From: Aeromonas sp. FDAARGOS 1405
GTDB lineage: Bacteria > Pseudomonadota > Gammaproteobacteria > Enterobacterales > Aeromonadaceae
Reading direction: 5' to 3'
Assembly: GCF_019048265.1 (NCBI RefSeq)
Contig: NZ_CP077311.1
Coordinates: 2,303,001 to 2,367,000 of the forward strand
Length of the DNA stretch: 64,000 bases
The position numbers were made by a program, and so were the translations under genes. The notes below the pieces were generated by a model that worked only from the letters and a program-made list of their open reading frames with translations, was not told where the DNA came from and made no database searches. Shown here piece after piece: positions 18,521 to 27,110 of the stretch (position 1 is its first letter; each line of letters begins with the position of its first letter).

Positions 18521-19816
18521 ATGAAACGACATCTTCGCTTCCTGCAGGCCGCGCTGGCGACCTTACTGCTCTGGTGTGCCCTGCCCGCCGTGGCAGGGGA
18601 GTTGCCACCGCTCTCGCTGGCCGATGCCAAGGCCAAACAGGCTGTCATCCTGGATACCCGCGCCAGCTACTTCTATCAGGGGTGGCCGATGGAAGGGGAG
18701 AAGCAGGGCGGTCATGTGGCGGGCGCCGAGAACCTCTCAGCCGAGTGGAAATACAGCGATGAAGAGTGGCCAAAGGCGCTCGAGATCAAGGGGCTGAAAG
18801 CCGATCGTCCGGTAGCCCTCTACGGTGCGTCCCGCGAAGTGGCCGAGGTGGCCCGTCTGCTGCGCAAGCAGGGGATCAAGCAGCTGTTCGAGCTGCAAGG
18901 GTGGCAAGCCGCACCGCGCGAGTCGCTGGCACGCTGGCAGCAGCTGGTCTATCCGCGCTGGTTGGCGGATCTGCAAGAGGGCAAGCCGGTTGCCGCGGCG
19001 CCCAAGGGTGACTGGAAGCTGTTTGAGGTGGATTGGGGTTCACCCAAGGCCTACCTCATCAGCCACATCCCGGGGGCCGGTTATATCGATACCAACAGCC
19101 TCGAAGAGGAGCCGCTGTGGAACAAGGTCTCTGACGAAGCGCTCAAGAAGCTGCTGCTGGATAACGGCATCCGTCACGACACCACCGTGATCCTTTACGG
19201 TCGCAACACCATGGCGGCCGCCCGTGCCGCGCACCTGATGATGTATGCGGGGGTGGAAGATGTACGCCTGCTGGACGGTGGTCTGGATGCCTGGTTTATC
19301 CAGCACCTGCGCACCGAAACCGGTCTGCCCAACAAATATGAGCCGGTGAAGGAGTTTGGCGTGGCCATTCCCGCTCACCCCGAGTACTACACCACGTTAA
19401 GTCAGGCAAAAGAGCTGCTCAAGAAGCCCGATAGCGCACTGGTCAGCGTGCGTACTTGGGACGAGTTTGTCGGCAACACCTCAGGTTACAGCTACATCAA
19501 GCCGAAGGGCGATATTCCGGGGGCCAAGTGGGGTCACGGTGGGGTGGATGCCAACAGCATGAGCGACTTCCACAACCCGGACGGCACCATGAAGCCGGCC
19601 CGCGAGATCCTCGCCATGTGGGACCAGTGGAATATCGAGCCGACCCAGCAGGCTGCGTTCTACTGCGGTACCGGCTGGCGCGCCTCCGAGGCCTTCTTCT
19701 ACGCCTGGCTGATGGACTGGAAACGGATCAGCGTCTACGACGGCGGTTGGTACGAGTGGAGTTCCGATCCCAAGAACCCGACCGTGACCGGTGAGCGCCA
19801 GCCCGCCAAGTCATGA
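18521..19816 (+). CDS. Exported three-domain rhodanese-like sulfurtransferase
   Basis: A 431-residue protein with a signal peptide ending LPAVAGE, so periplasmic. Three rhodanese-like modules are visible. Module 1 (about 30-150) has GAS in place of the active loop (VALYGASREVAEVA). Module 2 (about 165-285) has VILYGRNTMAAARAAHL. Module 3 (about 300-425) has a real active loop, YCGTGWRASEAF, with the catalytic Cys. The conserved QGGHVAGAENL, LISHIPGAGYIDTNS and IKPKGDIPGAKWGHGG strands mark each domain start. Only the last module looks catalytic. The ATG at 18521 begins the signal peptide; ATG 18503 is an in-frame alternative. Substrate unknown; possibly thiosulfate or protein persulfide chemistry in the periplasm. 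Confidence 0.85.
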   Translation: MKRHLRFLQAALATLLLWCALPAVAGELPPLSLADAKAKQAVILDTRASYFYQGWPMEGEKQGGHVAGAENLSAEWKYSDEEWPKALEIKGLKADRPVALYGASREVAEVARLLRKQGIKQLFELQGWQAAPRESLARWQQLVYPRWLADLQEGKPVAAAPKGDWKLFEVDWGSPKAYLISHIPGAGYIDTNSLEEEPLWNKVSDEALKKLLLDNGIRHDTTVILYGRNTMAAARAAHLMMYAGVEDVRLLDGGLDAWFIQHLRTETGLPNKYEPVKEFGVAIPAHPEYYTTLSQAKELLKKPDSALVSVRTWDEFVGNTSGYSYIKPKGDIPGAKWGHGGVDANSMSDFHNPDGTMKPAREILAMWDQWNIEPTQQAAFYCGTGWRASEAFFYAWLMDWKRISVYDGGWYEWSSDPKNPTVTGERQPAKS

Positions 19817-19840
19817 TTGCGCGCTTGCGCTTGAAAGAAG

Positions 19841-19866
19841 AGGCCGGACAGATGTCCGGCCTTTTT
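19841..19866 (+). terminator. Rho-independent terminator
   Basis: AGGCCGGACA-GA-TGTCCGGCCT stem followed by a T-run; ends the glsB-rhodanese unit. Confidence 0.92.
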
Positions 19867-19940
19867 GTATCCGCTCGGACCTGCGCCAGCCTGCCACTAC
19901 ACTTTGCTGGTGGCTATCAGGTCGATGGAAGGAGTGACTG

Positions 19941-21116
19941 ATGAGACGGATATGGACAGGCCTGCTGGTGGCAGGCGTACTGGCACAGGGGGTAATGGCT
20001 GCCGAACGGGCTCGTTATCTGGTGCAACTCAAGCCGGGGGCGGAGGCCGCTGTGCTGGCCCAAAGCAAAGGGATGGGGGGCGAGCTGGCCCTGCAACTGC
20101 CCGAGCAGCATGCGCTGGCGCTCTGGTTGCCAGCTGCTGCAGCGACAGCGCTGGCGCGCAACCCCAACGTGCTGTGGGTGGAGCCGGATGCCAAGCGTTA
20201 TGCCAGTGCCGAGACCCTGCCTTATGGCATTCCCATGGTACAGGCGCCACAACTGAGCGATGGTATGGCCGGAGAGGTGCTGGTGTGCATCATTGACTCT
20301 GGCTATAGCGGCAATCACCCGGATCTGCCCCATGGGGCGCAGGTGCAGGGTAGTGACAACGCAGGTACAGGCAGCTGGAGCAGTGACGAAAACGGTCACG
20401 GCACCCACGTGGCAGGCACCATAGCCGCCATTGGGGGGAACGACATGGGCGTGGTCGGTGTCTTGCCGAATCAGAGTGTTCCGCTGCACATCATCAAGGT
20501 GTTTGGCGCCAACGGCTGGGCTTATACCTCCAACCTGGTGGGGGCCCTCAATGCCTGCAAGCAGGGGATGAGCAGTCGTGGCTTTACCCGCATGGTCATC
20601 AACATGAGCCTGGGGGGCAATGTGCCCAGCAAGACGGAAGAGCAGGCGTTCAATCAGGCTTACAGCCAGAATGTGTTGAGTGTGGCGGCGGCGGGCAATG
20701 CGGGCAACACCAGCAAGTCCTATCCCGCCTCTTACAGCAGTGTGGTGAGCGTGGCTGCGATCGATAGCAGCAAGCAGTTGGCTTACTTCTCCCAACGCAA
20801 TGATCAGGTGGAGCTGGCGGCCCCCGGTGTTGCTGTACTCTCGACCGTGCCGAGTGGTTATGCCAACTACAGTGGTACCTCGATGGCGACGCCGCATGTG
20901 GTCGGGGTTGCTGCCCTGGCATGGTCACAGCGGCTGGAGTGCAGCAATGATCAACTGCGCCAGACCCTTCGCAGCAGCGCCCTGGATCTGGGGACTGTCG
21001 GGCGGGATAACAGCTATGGCTATGGTTTGGTGCAGGCCAGAGCCGCGGCAGAACGGCTAGCACTTGGCTGTGGTCCCGGTACCGGTGGTAGTGGCAAACC
21101 GGGTGGTCGCAAGTAG
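19941..21116 (+). CDS. S8 family (subtilisin) serine peptidase, exported
   Basis: A 391-residue secreted protease. Signal peptide to VMAAERA; an inhibitor-I9-like propeptide occupies about 22-85 (RYLVQLKPG, LWVEPDAKRY). The catalytic triad lies in VCIIDSGYSGNHPDL (Asp), NGHGTHVAGTIAA (His) and NYSGTSMATPHVVGVAAL (Ser). The oxyanion Asn is in VAAAGNAGNT. The C-terminus ends in a short Gly/Lys-rich tail (GTGGSGKPGGRK) without a P domain or pre-peptidase domain. Ribosome site AAGGAG precedes ATG 19941. Probably a secreted or periplasmic endopeptidase; not one of the large Aeromonas serine proteases that need a separate chaperone (inference from size and missing P domain). Confidence 0.9.
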   Translation: MRRIWTGLLVAGVLAQGVMAAERARYLVQLKPGAEAAVLAQSKGMGGELALQLPEQHALALWLPAAAATALARNPNVLWVEPDAKRYASAETLPYGIPMVQAPQLSDGMAGEVLVCIIDSGYSGNHPDLPHGAQVQGSDNAGTGSWSSDENGHGTHVAGTIAAIGGNDMGVVGVLPNQSVPLHIIKVFGANGWAYTSNLVGALNACKQGMSSRGFTRMVINMSLGGNVPSKTEEQAFNQAYSQNVLSVAAAGNAGNTSKSYPASYSSVVSVAAIDSSKQLAYFSQRNDQVELAAPGVAVLSTVPSGYANYSGTSMATPHVVGVAALAWSQRLECSNDQLRQTLRSSALDLGTVGRDNSYGYGLVQARAAAERLALGCGPGTGGSGKPGGRK

Positions 21117-21229
21117 CTGATTTTTGATGATGATCTCACTTTATTGTGCAAGTTGCCGACTGCCTGCCGGATTGGAGTAGGCTAGATATGACATCCTCGT
21201 GGTGAGGGTGAAAGGAGAAGAGTGCGCCT

Positions 21230-21439
21230 ATGAAAAAATTTATGATGATCCTGGTGTGCGCCCTGGGGCTGGTAGCATGCAGTTCCCAATACATCATGAG
21301 CACCAAGGATGGCAAGATGATCACCACAGAGAGCAAGCCCAAGCTGGACGAGAGTACCGGTATGTATCGCTATTACGATCATGAAGGGCGTGAGGTGATG
21401 ATCAATAAAGAAGATGTGACCCAGATCATGGAGCGTTGA
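21230..21439 (+). CDS. YgdI/YgdR family small lipoprotein
   Basis: A 69-residue lipoprotein: lipobox LVAC at residues 13-16, then the SH3-like YgdI/YgdR domain with QYIMSTKDGKMITTESKPK and YYDHEGREVMINKEDV, the typical family ending. Ribosome site AAAGGAGAAG precedes ATG 21230. The family is widespread in enterics and functionally poorly defined. Confidence 0.93.
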   Translation: MKKFMMILVCALGLVACSSQYIMSTKDGKMITTESKPKLDESTGMYRYYDHEGREVMINKEDVTQIMER

Positions 21440-21456
21440 GCGCTCATATGCAGTCA

Positions 21457-21475
21457 GGGCCGCAATATGCGGCCC
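21457..21475 (+). terminator. Likely terminator after the YgdI-type lipoprotein gene
   Basis: GGGCCGCA/TGCGGCCC stem, three-base loop, followed by TTCACATTTTT, a weak interrupted T-tract. Confidence 0.6.
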
Positions 21476-21608
21476 TTCACATTTTTACCGGCAAATTCCT
21501 CCTTTTTCTCAGGCAATCGCCCCTCTTTCGCCGCAAATGCGCGTTCGGGTACAGCTTCCGTTATGGTTCGGCCCGTATTATTGCACTCCGTTTTTTATTG
21601 GAGGTGTT

Positions 21609-22010
21609 ATGTCCCTGATGTCTATCTGGAATTCCCGTTTTTCCGCGCGCACCCTGCTAGGTGGTGTCTTGCTGGTGGTGGCGTCAGCCAGCCATGCTGG
21701 CGATGATCAGTTCACGCTGGGGCGGACTATTTTGCTGGGGGCCGGTGATCATGGTGCGACAATTCCTTTGGTGATTTGCCGTCAGACCAAATATATCAAG
21801 GTGAAGGCGGAACGTGATTTGACCCTGGATCGGGTGGTGGTGACCTATGGTGGTGATCGTACCAAAACCATTCGCTTCGATCGGGAGATGAGCAGTGATA
21901 AAGAGACCGAGTGGAAATCACTGGGTTCGCGTCGTTGTGTGAAAAAGATCGAAGTGTACGGTAATTCAGAGCGCAGCAAAGCGGGCGTAAAAGTATTCGG
22001 CCGTAAATAA
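21609..22010 (+). CDS. DUF2541 (YaaI-like) exported protein
   Basis: A 133-residue secreted protein with signal peptide MSLMSIWNSRFSARTLLGG running to ASHAGDD. The mature part has the two-cysteine DUF2541 pattern (LVICRQTKYIKVKA near the middle, SRRCVKKIEVYG near the end) seen in E. coli YaaI; the cysteines probably form a disulfide. Strong GGAGGTG ribosome site before ATG 21609; an ATG three codons later has more usual spacing and cannot be excluded. Function unknown. Its own terminator follows. Confidence 0.82.
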   Translation: MSLMSIWNSRFSARTLLGGVLLVVASASHAGDDQFTLGRTILLGAGDHGATIPLVICRQTKYIKVKAERDLTLDRVVVTYGGDRTKTIRFDREMSSDKETEWKSLGSRRCVKKIEVYGNSERSKAGVKVFGRK

Positions 22011-22043
22011 TCGATGCATTTTGTCTGCACGAACAGATGAGCT

Positions 22044-22080
22044 AAAAATAATGGCGAGCCGTGGCTCGCCATTATTTTTT
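22044..22080. terminator. Bidirectional terminator between DUF2541 gene and mog
   Basis: AAAATAATGGCGAGCC/GGCTCGCCATTATTTT forms a near-perfect 16-bp stem with A and T tracts at the two ends. Confidence 0.93.
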
Positions 22081-22093
22081 AGGGGCGGGTTTG

Positions 22094-22624
22094 CTATTTT
22101 TTCGGCCGAAATGGCTTGATGACAGTTTCATCGCACTCAAGATAGGGCCCCTCCATCAAATCGATGCAGTAGGGGATGGCGGGGAATACTGCATCCAGAC
22201 ACTCGCGAATCGATTTGGGCTTGCCCGGCAGATTGACGATCAGGGTGTCATCGCGCAGTCCGGCAGTCTGGCGCGACAGAATGGCGGTCGGCACAAACTT
22301 GAGGGATTCGGCCCGCATCAGCTCGCCAAAGCCCGGCATCATGCGATCACACACCGCTTCGGTCGCTTCCGGTGTAACATCCCGCTTGGCCGGGCCGGTG
22401 CCGCCTGTGGTGACGATGAGGCAGCATCGCTCCTCATCCGCCAGCCGGATCAGGGTCGCTTCAATCTGATCCTGTTCATCGGGGATCACCTGATAGACAG
22501 GTTCCCACTCCGAGGTCAGATAGGCATTCAGGGTGTCGATGATGGCCTTGCCGGAGAGGTCTTCATAGATGCCCGCGCTGGCGCGATCGCTGACGGTGAC
22601 GATACCGATTTTTGCCTTGCTCAT
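22094..22624 (-). CDS. mog: Molybdopterin adenylyltransferase
   Basis: A 176-residue MogA/MoaB-fold enzyme that adenylates molybdopterin before molybdate insertion. Motifs: IGIVTVSDRASAGIYEDLSG, the TTGGTGPAKRDVTPEAT phosphate/MPT-binding loop, MPGFGELMR and LPGKPKSIRECLDAV. MogA rather than MoaB is favoured by the MPGFGE and KPKSIRECL positions, which match E. coli Mog. ATG 22624 starts the first strand; a longer upstream start has no support. It stands alone, with no moa/moe genes adjacent. Confidence 0.93.
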   Translation of the reverse strand: MSKAKIGIVTVSDRASAGIYEDLSGKAIIDTLNAYLTSEWEPVYQVIPDEQDQIEATLIRLADEERCCLIVTTGGTGPAKRDVTPEATEAVCDRMMPGFGELMRAESLKFVPTAILSRQTAGLRDDTLIVNLPGKPKSIRECLDAVFPAIPYCIDLMEGPYLECDETVIKPFRPKK

Positions 22625-23017
22625 GGTCTGCTCTTGAATGTCCGATAAAAGTGGCAATTAAAATAACATAATCAGTGAGATATGTTAAACCGTCAGAAGA
22701 TGATGCGGGGCGGTGAGGGAAGAATAAAGTGTCGAATGAAGCAAAATAAGGCCACCCGGATTTTTATTGGCAATAAAAAACAGAAAATCACAACCTAAAA
22801 TGTATAAGTGTTTTATCTCGCCTGAATTAAAAACAATCGCTTGTTTCCAAACACAATTAAAATAGATAGACACCCTCGTAGTGACCATTGTCCGGTTTAG
22901 TCGCCAGTGGATGGATTGAACCCTTTTTAGCCGCGTCGTATATACAGATTTATATGGCTGGGACGTGATGGTGTGGTACCGCAGTGTGTTGCCAGCAATA
23001 GTCGCCAAGGAGGGCAT
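22625..23017. other. 393-bp intergenic region, AT-rich, no gene identified
   Basis: Lies between divergent mog and the DUF3135 gene. Roughly 22660-22900 is much more AT-rich than its surroundings, with no convincing coding frame (a minus-strand frame exists but has no ribosome site or recognisable protein). It probably holds both promoters. No riboswitch or RNA gene was recognised. Confidence 0.5.
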
Positions 23018-23353
23018 ATGGAGTTGCCTGATTTTGACACCCTGAAGGAGTTGGCTGCGAGTGAGCCCTCCCGGCTGGATGCGATTCTGGAGCAGCAGAT
23101 CGACCAGTTGATGGCCCGAGCGAGCCCCGATCAGCAGCGCCGTTTGCGCGGGTTGCAGTTCAAGATTGATGGTCAGCGCCGTCTGGCGAAAAACAATCTT
23201 GATAGCTGTATCCGGATTACCAACATGATGCGGGAATCTTTTTATTTGATGCGCAGCGAAATGAGCCAGTTCAGAGAAGAGGGGGACCCTCCGCCTGAAA
23301 GCGATGGCAGTGGTAAAATAATCCGTCTGGCAGACTATCGACGTCGTAAATAA
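23018..23353 (+). CDS. DUF3135 domain-containing protein
   Basis: A 111-residue soluble, highly charged protein starting MELPDFDTLKELAASEPSRL, with the QRRLRGLQFKIDGQRRLAKN core that marks DUF3135 in Vibrio, Shewanella and Aeromonas, and a basic tail ADYRRRK. Probably helical. AAGGAGGG lies just before ATG 23018 and fixes the start. Function unknown; the neighbours do not suggest one. Confidence 0.85.
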   Translation: MELPDFDTLKELAASEPSRLDAILEQQIDQLMARASPDQQRRLRGLQFKIDGQRRLAKNNLDSCIRITNMMRESFYLMRSEMSQFREEGDPPPESDGSGKIIRLADYRRRK

Positions 23354-23361
23354 TCTGCAAT

Positions 23362-23415
23362 AACCCCCTTGAATGATATTTCAGCCAAATCGGTTAGGCC
23401 ATAATAAAGGGGGTT
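23362..23415. repeat. Long-loop inverted repeat between DUF3135 gene and yjjP
   Basis: AACCCCCTT (23362-23370) and AAGGGGGTT (23407-23415) can pair across a 36-base loop just after the DUF3135 stop; TTTC follows. A weak terminator or mRNA end structure. Confidence 0.4.
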
Positions 23416-23588
23416 TCTGGCGACCTGATTGTTATGGTTTTTAATGTTAGTCGTAATGTACTTGTGATGTAATCTCTTTTCTCTTTCTTGTAATAACTTA
23501 TTAGTCAGGTTGTGATAGGGGTGGATGAATAACAGTAAAAGTTAGGCTAATATGGCCGAAATTTTTATTGCTACGACTCGAAGGGATT

Positions 23589-24386
23589 ATGAGAAGTATC
23601 ACACCAAGACGGGTGTTGTCGCGGGAGCAACAGACAGAGATCACCCGCATTATCGTCAAGGTGGGTCAGATGTTGGCCCAGTTTGGGGCGGAGAGCCGGA
23701 TCATCGAGCAGACCACGGTGCGGTTGGGGATGGCACTGGGGCTGGAGAGTGTCGAAATGGCCATCTCTTCCAGTGCCATCGTGCTCACCAGCCTCTATCA
23801 GGGGGGCTGTGTTACCACTACCCGGCGGGTGCGTGAACATGGCATCAACATGCAGGTGGTGTGCGAGATCCAGCGGATCTGCATCATGGCGGAGAAGGAG
23901 CTGATCGGTGCCCGTGAAGTGCGCCAGCGGCTCGAGGCCATCGTCCCTTTCCACTATCACCCCTGGTTGGTGGTCCCCATGGTGGGGCTCTCTTGCGGCG
24001 CCTTCAGCCTGCTGTTTGGCGGTGACTGGCCCATCTTCCTGGTGACCTGCTTCTCGTCTGCCGTGGCCATGCGGGTGCGCCAGCTGATGGCCCGCCATCA
24101 CCACAGCCCGCTCATCAACTTTGCCGCCACCGGCTTTATCGCCACCTTGCTCTCTTCCAGCGCCACCTTCTTCAACTGGGGTGACCAGCCCTATCTCGCC
24201 ATGGCGGCCAGCGTGCTGTTGCTGGTGCCGGGCTTTCCGCTGATCAATGCGGTTTCCGACATGGTGAAGGGCTACTTCAACATGGGGCTGGCCCGCTGGG
24301 GGACCGCGACCCTGCTGACCATCAGCGCCGCCATAGGTATCATTTTGGCCATGTCGGTCACCGGTATCTGGGGGTGGAAAGTATGA
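23589..24386 (+). CDS. yjjP: YjjP: threonine/serine exporter-family membrane protein (ThrE N-terminal part)
   Basis: A 265-residue protein with a soluble N-terminal ~115 residues (EITRIIVKVGQMLAQFGAES, SSSAIVLTSLYQGGCVTTTRRV) followed by about five membrane helices, including LVPGFPLINAVSDMVKGYF. It is the larger half of the split ThrE-type transporter; YjjB overlaps its stop. In E. coli YjjP-YjjB has been linked to succinate export; substrate here is not shown by sequence. ATG 23589 follows AAGGG closely; an upstream TTG is possible. Confidence 0.9.
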   Translation: MRSITPRRVLSREQQTEITRIIVKVGQMLAQFGAESRIIEQTTVRLGMALGLESVEMAISSSAIVLTSLYQGGCVTTTRRVREHGINMQVVCEIQRICIMAEKELIGAREVRQRLEAIVPFHYHPWLVVPMVGLSCGAFSLLFGGDWPIFLVTCFSSAVAMRVRQLMARHHHSPLINFAATGFIATLLSSSATFFNWGDQPYLAMAASVLLLVPGFPLINAVSDMVKGYFNMGLARWGTATLLTISAAIGIILAMSVTGIWGWKV

Positions 24387-24850
24387 TGGATTTGCTCTGG
24401 CTACTCGCCAAGGATGCCTTCTGGTCCTCCATTCCGGCGGTGGGGTTTGCCATGCTGTTCAACGTGCCGCCACGGATGTTGAAGTATTGCGCCATGGGCG
24501 GCGCGCTGGCCCACAGCCTGCGTACCCTGCTGATCCACTATGGTATGCCCATCGAGTGGGCGACGCTGGCGGCGGCGACCACGGTCGGCTTTGTCTGCGT
24601 CTACTGGTCGCGCCGTCTGCTGGCGCCGCGTCCGGTGTTCAGCGTTGCCTCGATTATTCCGATGATCCCGGGCAGTTATGCGTTCAAAACCATGATTGCG
24701 GTGGTAGAGCTCAATATCAACGGCGTGACCATGGAGTTAATCCAGAGTGCGGTAGAGAACGGCCTCAAGGCGCTCTTTATCGTTGGTGCCCTCAGTTTCG
24801 GTTTGGCGATCCCCTCTCTGGTCGTGTACCGTAACCGCCCCATAATCTGA
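24383..24850 (+). CDS. yjjB: YjjB: threonine/serine exporter-family membrane protein (ThrE C-terminal part)
   Basis: A 155-residue protein with about five helices, containing FSVASIIPMIPGSYAFKTMIA, the conserved Pro-rich helix of the family that mirrors the YjjP motif. Its ATG overlaps the yjjP stop (ATGA), so the two are translationally coupled and very probably form one complex. A second ATG directly follows the first. Length matches E. coli YjjB (157). Confidence 0.92.
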   Translation: MMDLLWLLAKDAFWSSIPAVGFAMLFNVPPRMLKYCAMGGALAHSLRTLLIHYGMPIEWATLAAATTVGFVCVYWSRRLLAPRPVFSVASIIPMIPGSYAFKTMIAVVELNINGVTMELIQSAVENGLKALFIVGALSFGLAIPSLVVYRNRPII

Positions 24851-24868
24851 CAGACGGTGAGAGGCCCC

Positions 24869-25360
24869 ATGAAGATTTCCATGATTGCCGCCATGGCCCA
24901 CGACAGGGTGATCGGCAAGGACAACCAGATGCCCTGGCATCTGCCTGCCGATCTGGCTCACTTCAAGCGTGTCACTCTCGGTAAACCGGTATTGATGGGG
25001 CGCAAAACCTTCGAATCCATCGGTCGACCGCTGCCCGGACGGCGCAATCTGGTGATCAGCCGCAATCCCGGTTATCAGGCTGGGGGCATCGAGGTCGTGG
25101 GGTCAGTCGAGGCGGCACTGGCCCTGTTGGCGAGTAGCACGGTGGAAGAGTTGATGGTGATCGGTGGTGGTCATCTCTATACCGAGATGTTGCCGAGTGC
25201 GGATCGTCTCTACCTGACGCAAATCGATCTGTCAGTTGAAGGAGATACCCGCTTCCCCGCGTTTGATGATGGCCAGTGGCTGCGCATCGACTGCGAGAGC
25301 CACCCTGCCGATGAAAAGAACCCGCACCCCTACCGATTCGAGACCTGGCAGCGCCGCTGA
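24869..25360 (+). CDS. folA: Dihydrofolate reductase
   Basis: A 163-residue chromosomal DHFR reducing dihydrofolate with NADPH. Motifs: MIAAMAHDRVIGKDNQMPWHLPADL (Trp and the catalytic Asp in the DLAHF segment), VLMGRKTFESIGRPLPGR (NADPH) and ELMVIGGGHLYTEMLP. It begins 18 bp after yjjB on the same strand with no terminator between, so it may be transcribed with yjjPB. A strong terminator follows. Confidence 0.96.
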   Translation: MKISMIAAMAHDRVIGKDNQMPWHLPADLAHFKRVTLGKPVLMGRKTFESIGRPLPGRRNLVISRNPGYQAGGIEVVGSVEAALALLASSTVEELMVIGGGHLYTEMLPSADRLYLTQIDLSVEGDTRFPAFDDGQWLRIDCESHPADEKNPHPYRFETWQRR

Positions 25361-25389
25361 ATCATGGCATGTGCTAACCGATAGCCACG

Positions 25390-25423
25390 AAAAAGCCCCT
25401 TGTGTTGCACAAGGGGCTTTTTT
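25390..25423 (+). terminator. Rho-independent terminator after folA
   Basis: AAAAGCCCCTTGTG/CACAAGGGGCTTTT stem followed by a T-run. Confidence 0.95.
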
Positions 25424-25913
25424 CGCACGGGCTATTTGCCAGAAGCTCCGTGCCAGCAGGCCGATAGTCCAGAGGTGGCTGCGGCGATCTCATCGTGGCG
25501 GGTGAATACTCCTTTAGCCTCCCTCCTCAGCTCCTTTTCTTGTCCCCCAATCTGTCCTCATTGCGACCAATAAATAGTTAGATGTGTAATCATTTGGTCG
25601 TTGTCGATTATCTGGATGGCGCGTTACACAGTTACCGTCATTAACCTGCATTTTATTGCGCTTTTTTGATTGTTTTTGAATGACTTTTCCCAGTACATCT
25701 TCGTTTTATATGGAAAATTTTATGGATAAAGCCAGGCTTTGTTCGGTTTTTATTGATAAAAATAACTTTTTAAAATCAATGGTTTATTTTGTGGTTTGTT
25801 TTTGTGGACTCTATTGGTTCTTTTGTTTTGGTTGTTAATTGCTTAGTGTAAAAACAATCGGTTCGCGTTCGGCAGGTTAATCACCAAGATGTCGACCATG
25901 AAAAAAGGACAGT
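25424..25913 (+). promoter_or_regulatory. AT-rich upstream region of proVWX
   Basis: About 490 bp without a gene. From about 25550 to 25870 the sequence is strikingly AT-rich, with T-tracts and A-tracts, in a GC-rich genome. In E. coli the proU promoter region is AT-rich, curved and silenced by H-NS at low osmolarity; the same logic is inferred. The -10/-35 elements could not be fixed with confidence. A 15-codon ORF (25889-25936) overlaps the proV start. Confidence 0.5.
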
Positions 25914-27110
25914 ATGACAGTCAAACTCGAGGTTAAATCACTCTACAAAATCTTCGGCGATCAGCCGGAAAAAGCGTTCAAATTGCTGGCGAAAGGGCAT
26001 GACCGCGCCAGCATCCTGCAAAAAACCGGGCAGACCCTGGGGGTCCAGGATGTCAATCTGGCCATCGACGAAGGGGAGATCTTCGTGGTGATGGGCCTCT
26101 CCGGCTCGGGCAAATCCACCCTGGTGCGTCTCTTCAACCGGCTGATCGAGCCGACCCGCGGCCAGGTGCTGATCGATGGCGAGGACATCGCCGCCATCTC
26201 CGACAGCGAGCTGCGTCAGGTACGGCGCAAGAAGATCAGCATGGTATTCCAGTCCTTCGCCCTGATGCCGCACCTGAGCGTGCTGGAAAACACCGCCTTT
26301 GGGCTGGAGCTGGCCGGTGTGCCGCTGGCGGAGCGCCAGCAGAGCGCCTGTCAGGCGCTCCATCAGGTGGGGCTGGGTCAGTGGATCGATGCCTTCCCCG
26401 ATGCCCTCTCCGGCGGCATGAAGCAGCGGGTCGGCCTGGCCCGCGCGCTGGCCAACGACCCCGACATCTTGCTGATGGACGAGGCTTTCTCCGCGCTGGA
26501 TCCGCTGATCCGCACCGAGATGCAGGACGAGCTGCTCAAGCTGCAGGCCAGCCAGCAGCGCACCATCGTCTTCATCTCTCACGATCTGGACGAGGCGATG
26601 CGCATCGGCGATCGCATCGCCATCATGCAGGACGGCCAGCTGGTGCAGGTCGGCACCCCGGACGAGATCCTCAACCAGCCCGCCAACGACTATGTGCGCG
26701 CCTTCTTTCGCGGGGTGGATCTGGCCAACGTGTTCAGCGCCCGCGACGTGGCCAGCCGCAAGCAGATGCCGCTCATCAAGAAACACACCACCGACGGGCC
26801 GGGCAACGCCCTGCGCCAGCTCAAGGAGCAGGAGCGGGAGTTCGGTTACGTGGTGGATCGCCGGCGTCGCTTCATCGGGGTCGTCTCGGTGGAGTCGCTC
26901 GGTCATGCAGTCAGGGCCAAAGGCCGCCTGGAGCAGGCGCTGCTGGCGGACATCCAGCCCATTCTGGCGGACACCGCTCTCAACGAACTGATCAGCCAGG
27001 TGGCGGCCGCCCCCTGTCAGGTGCCCGTGGTCGAGGAGGATGGCACTTACCTGGGCCTCATCTCCAAGGCCAACCTGCTGAACACCCTGGACAGGAGTAC
27101 CCCGGCATGA
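25914..27110 (+). CDS. proV: Glycine betaine/L-proline ABC transporter ATP-binding protein
   Basis: A 398-residue ATPase of the ProU/OpuA type. N-terminal [18 protein letters not shown] extension typical of ProV, Walker [11 protein letters not shown]-loop [11 protein letters not shown], signature LSGGMKQR, Walker [14 protein letters not shown] and H-loop SHDLDEAM. Two CBS-like repeats occupy roughly 280-398; in OpuA these sense ionic strength. Ribosome site AAAAGGAC precedes ATG 25914. Its TGA overlaps the proW ATG (ATGA). Confidence 0.97.
   Translation: MTVKLEVKSLYKIFGDQPEKAFKLLAKGHDRASILQKTGQTLGVQDVNLAIDEGEIFVVMGLSGSGKSTLVRLFNRLIEPTRGQVLIDGEDIAAISDSELRQVRRKKISMVFQSFALMPHLSVLENTAFGLELAGVPLAERQQSACQALHQVGLGQWIDAFPDALSGGMKQRVGLARALANDPDILLMDEAFSALDPLIRTEMQDELLKLQASQQRTIVFISHDLDEAMRIGDRIAIMQDGQLVQVGTPDEILNQPANDYVRAFFRGVDLANVFSARDVASRKQMPLIKKHTTDGPGNALRQLKEQEREFGYVVDRRRRFIGVVSVESLGHAVRAKGRLEQALLADIQPILADTALNELISQVAAAPCQVPVVEEDGTYLGLISKANLLNTLDRSTPA

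Noticed and set aside
22685..23017. 110-codon minus-strand frame in the mog/DUF3135 gap
   Set aside because: AT-rich, no ribosome site, ends in an intergenic promoter area, and no family resemblance.
26381..27106. Upstream extension of the proW frame through the proV gene
   Set aside because: It reads proV in the wrong frame with an Arg/Gly/Ala-rich composition; the true start overlaps the proV stop.
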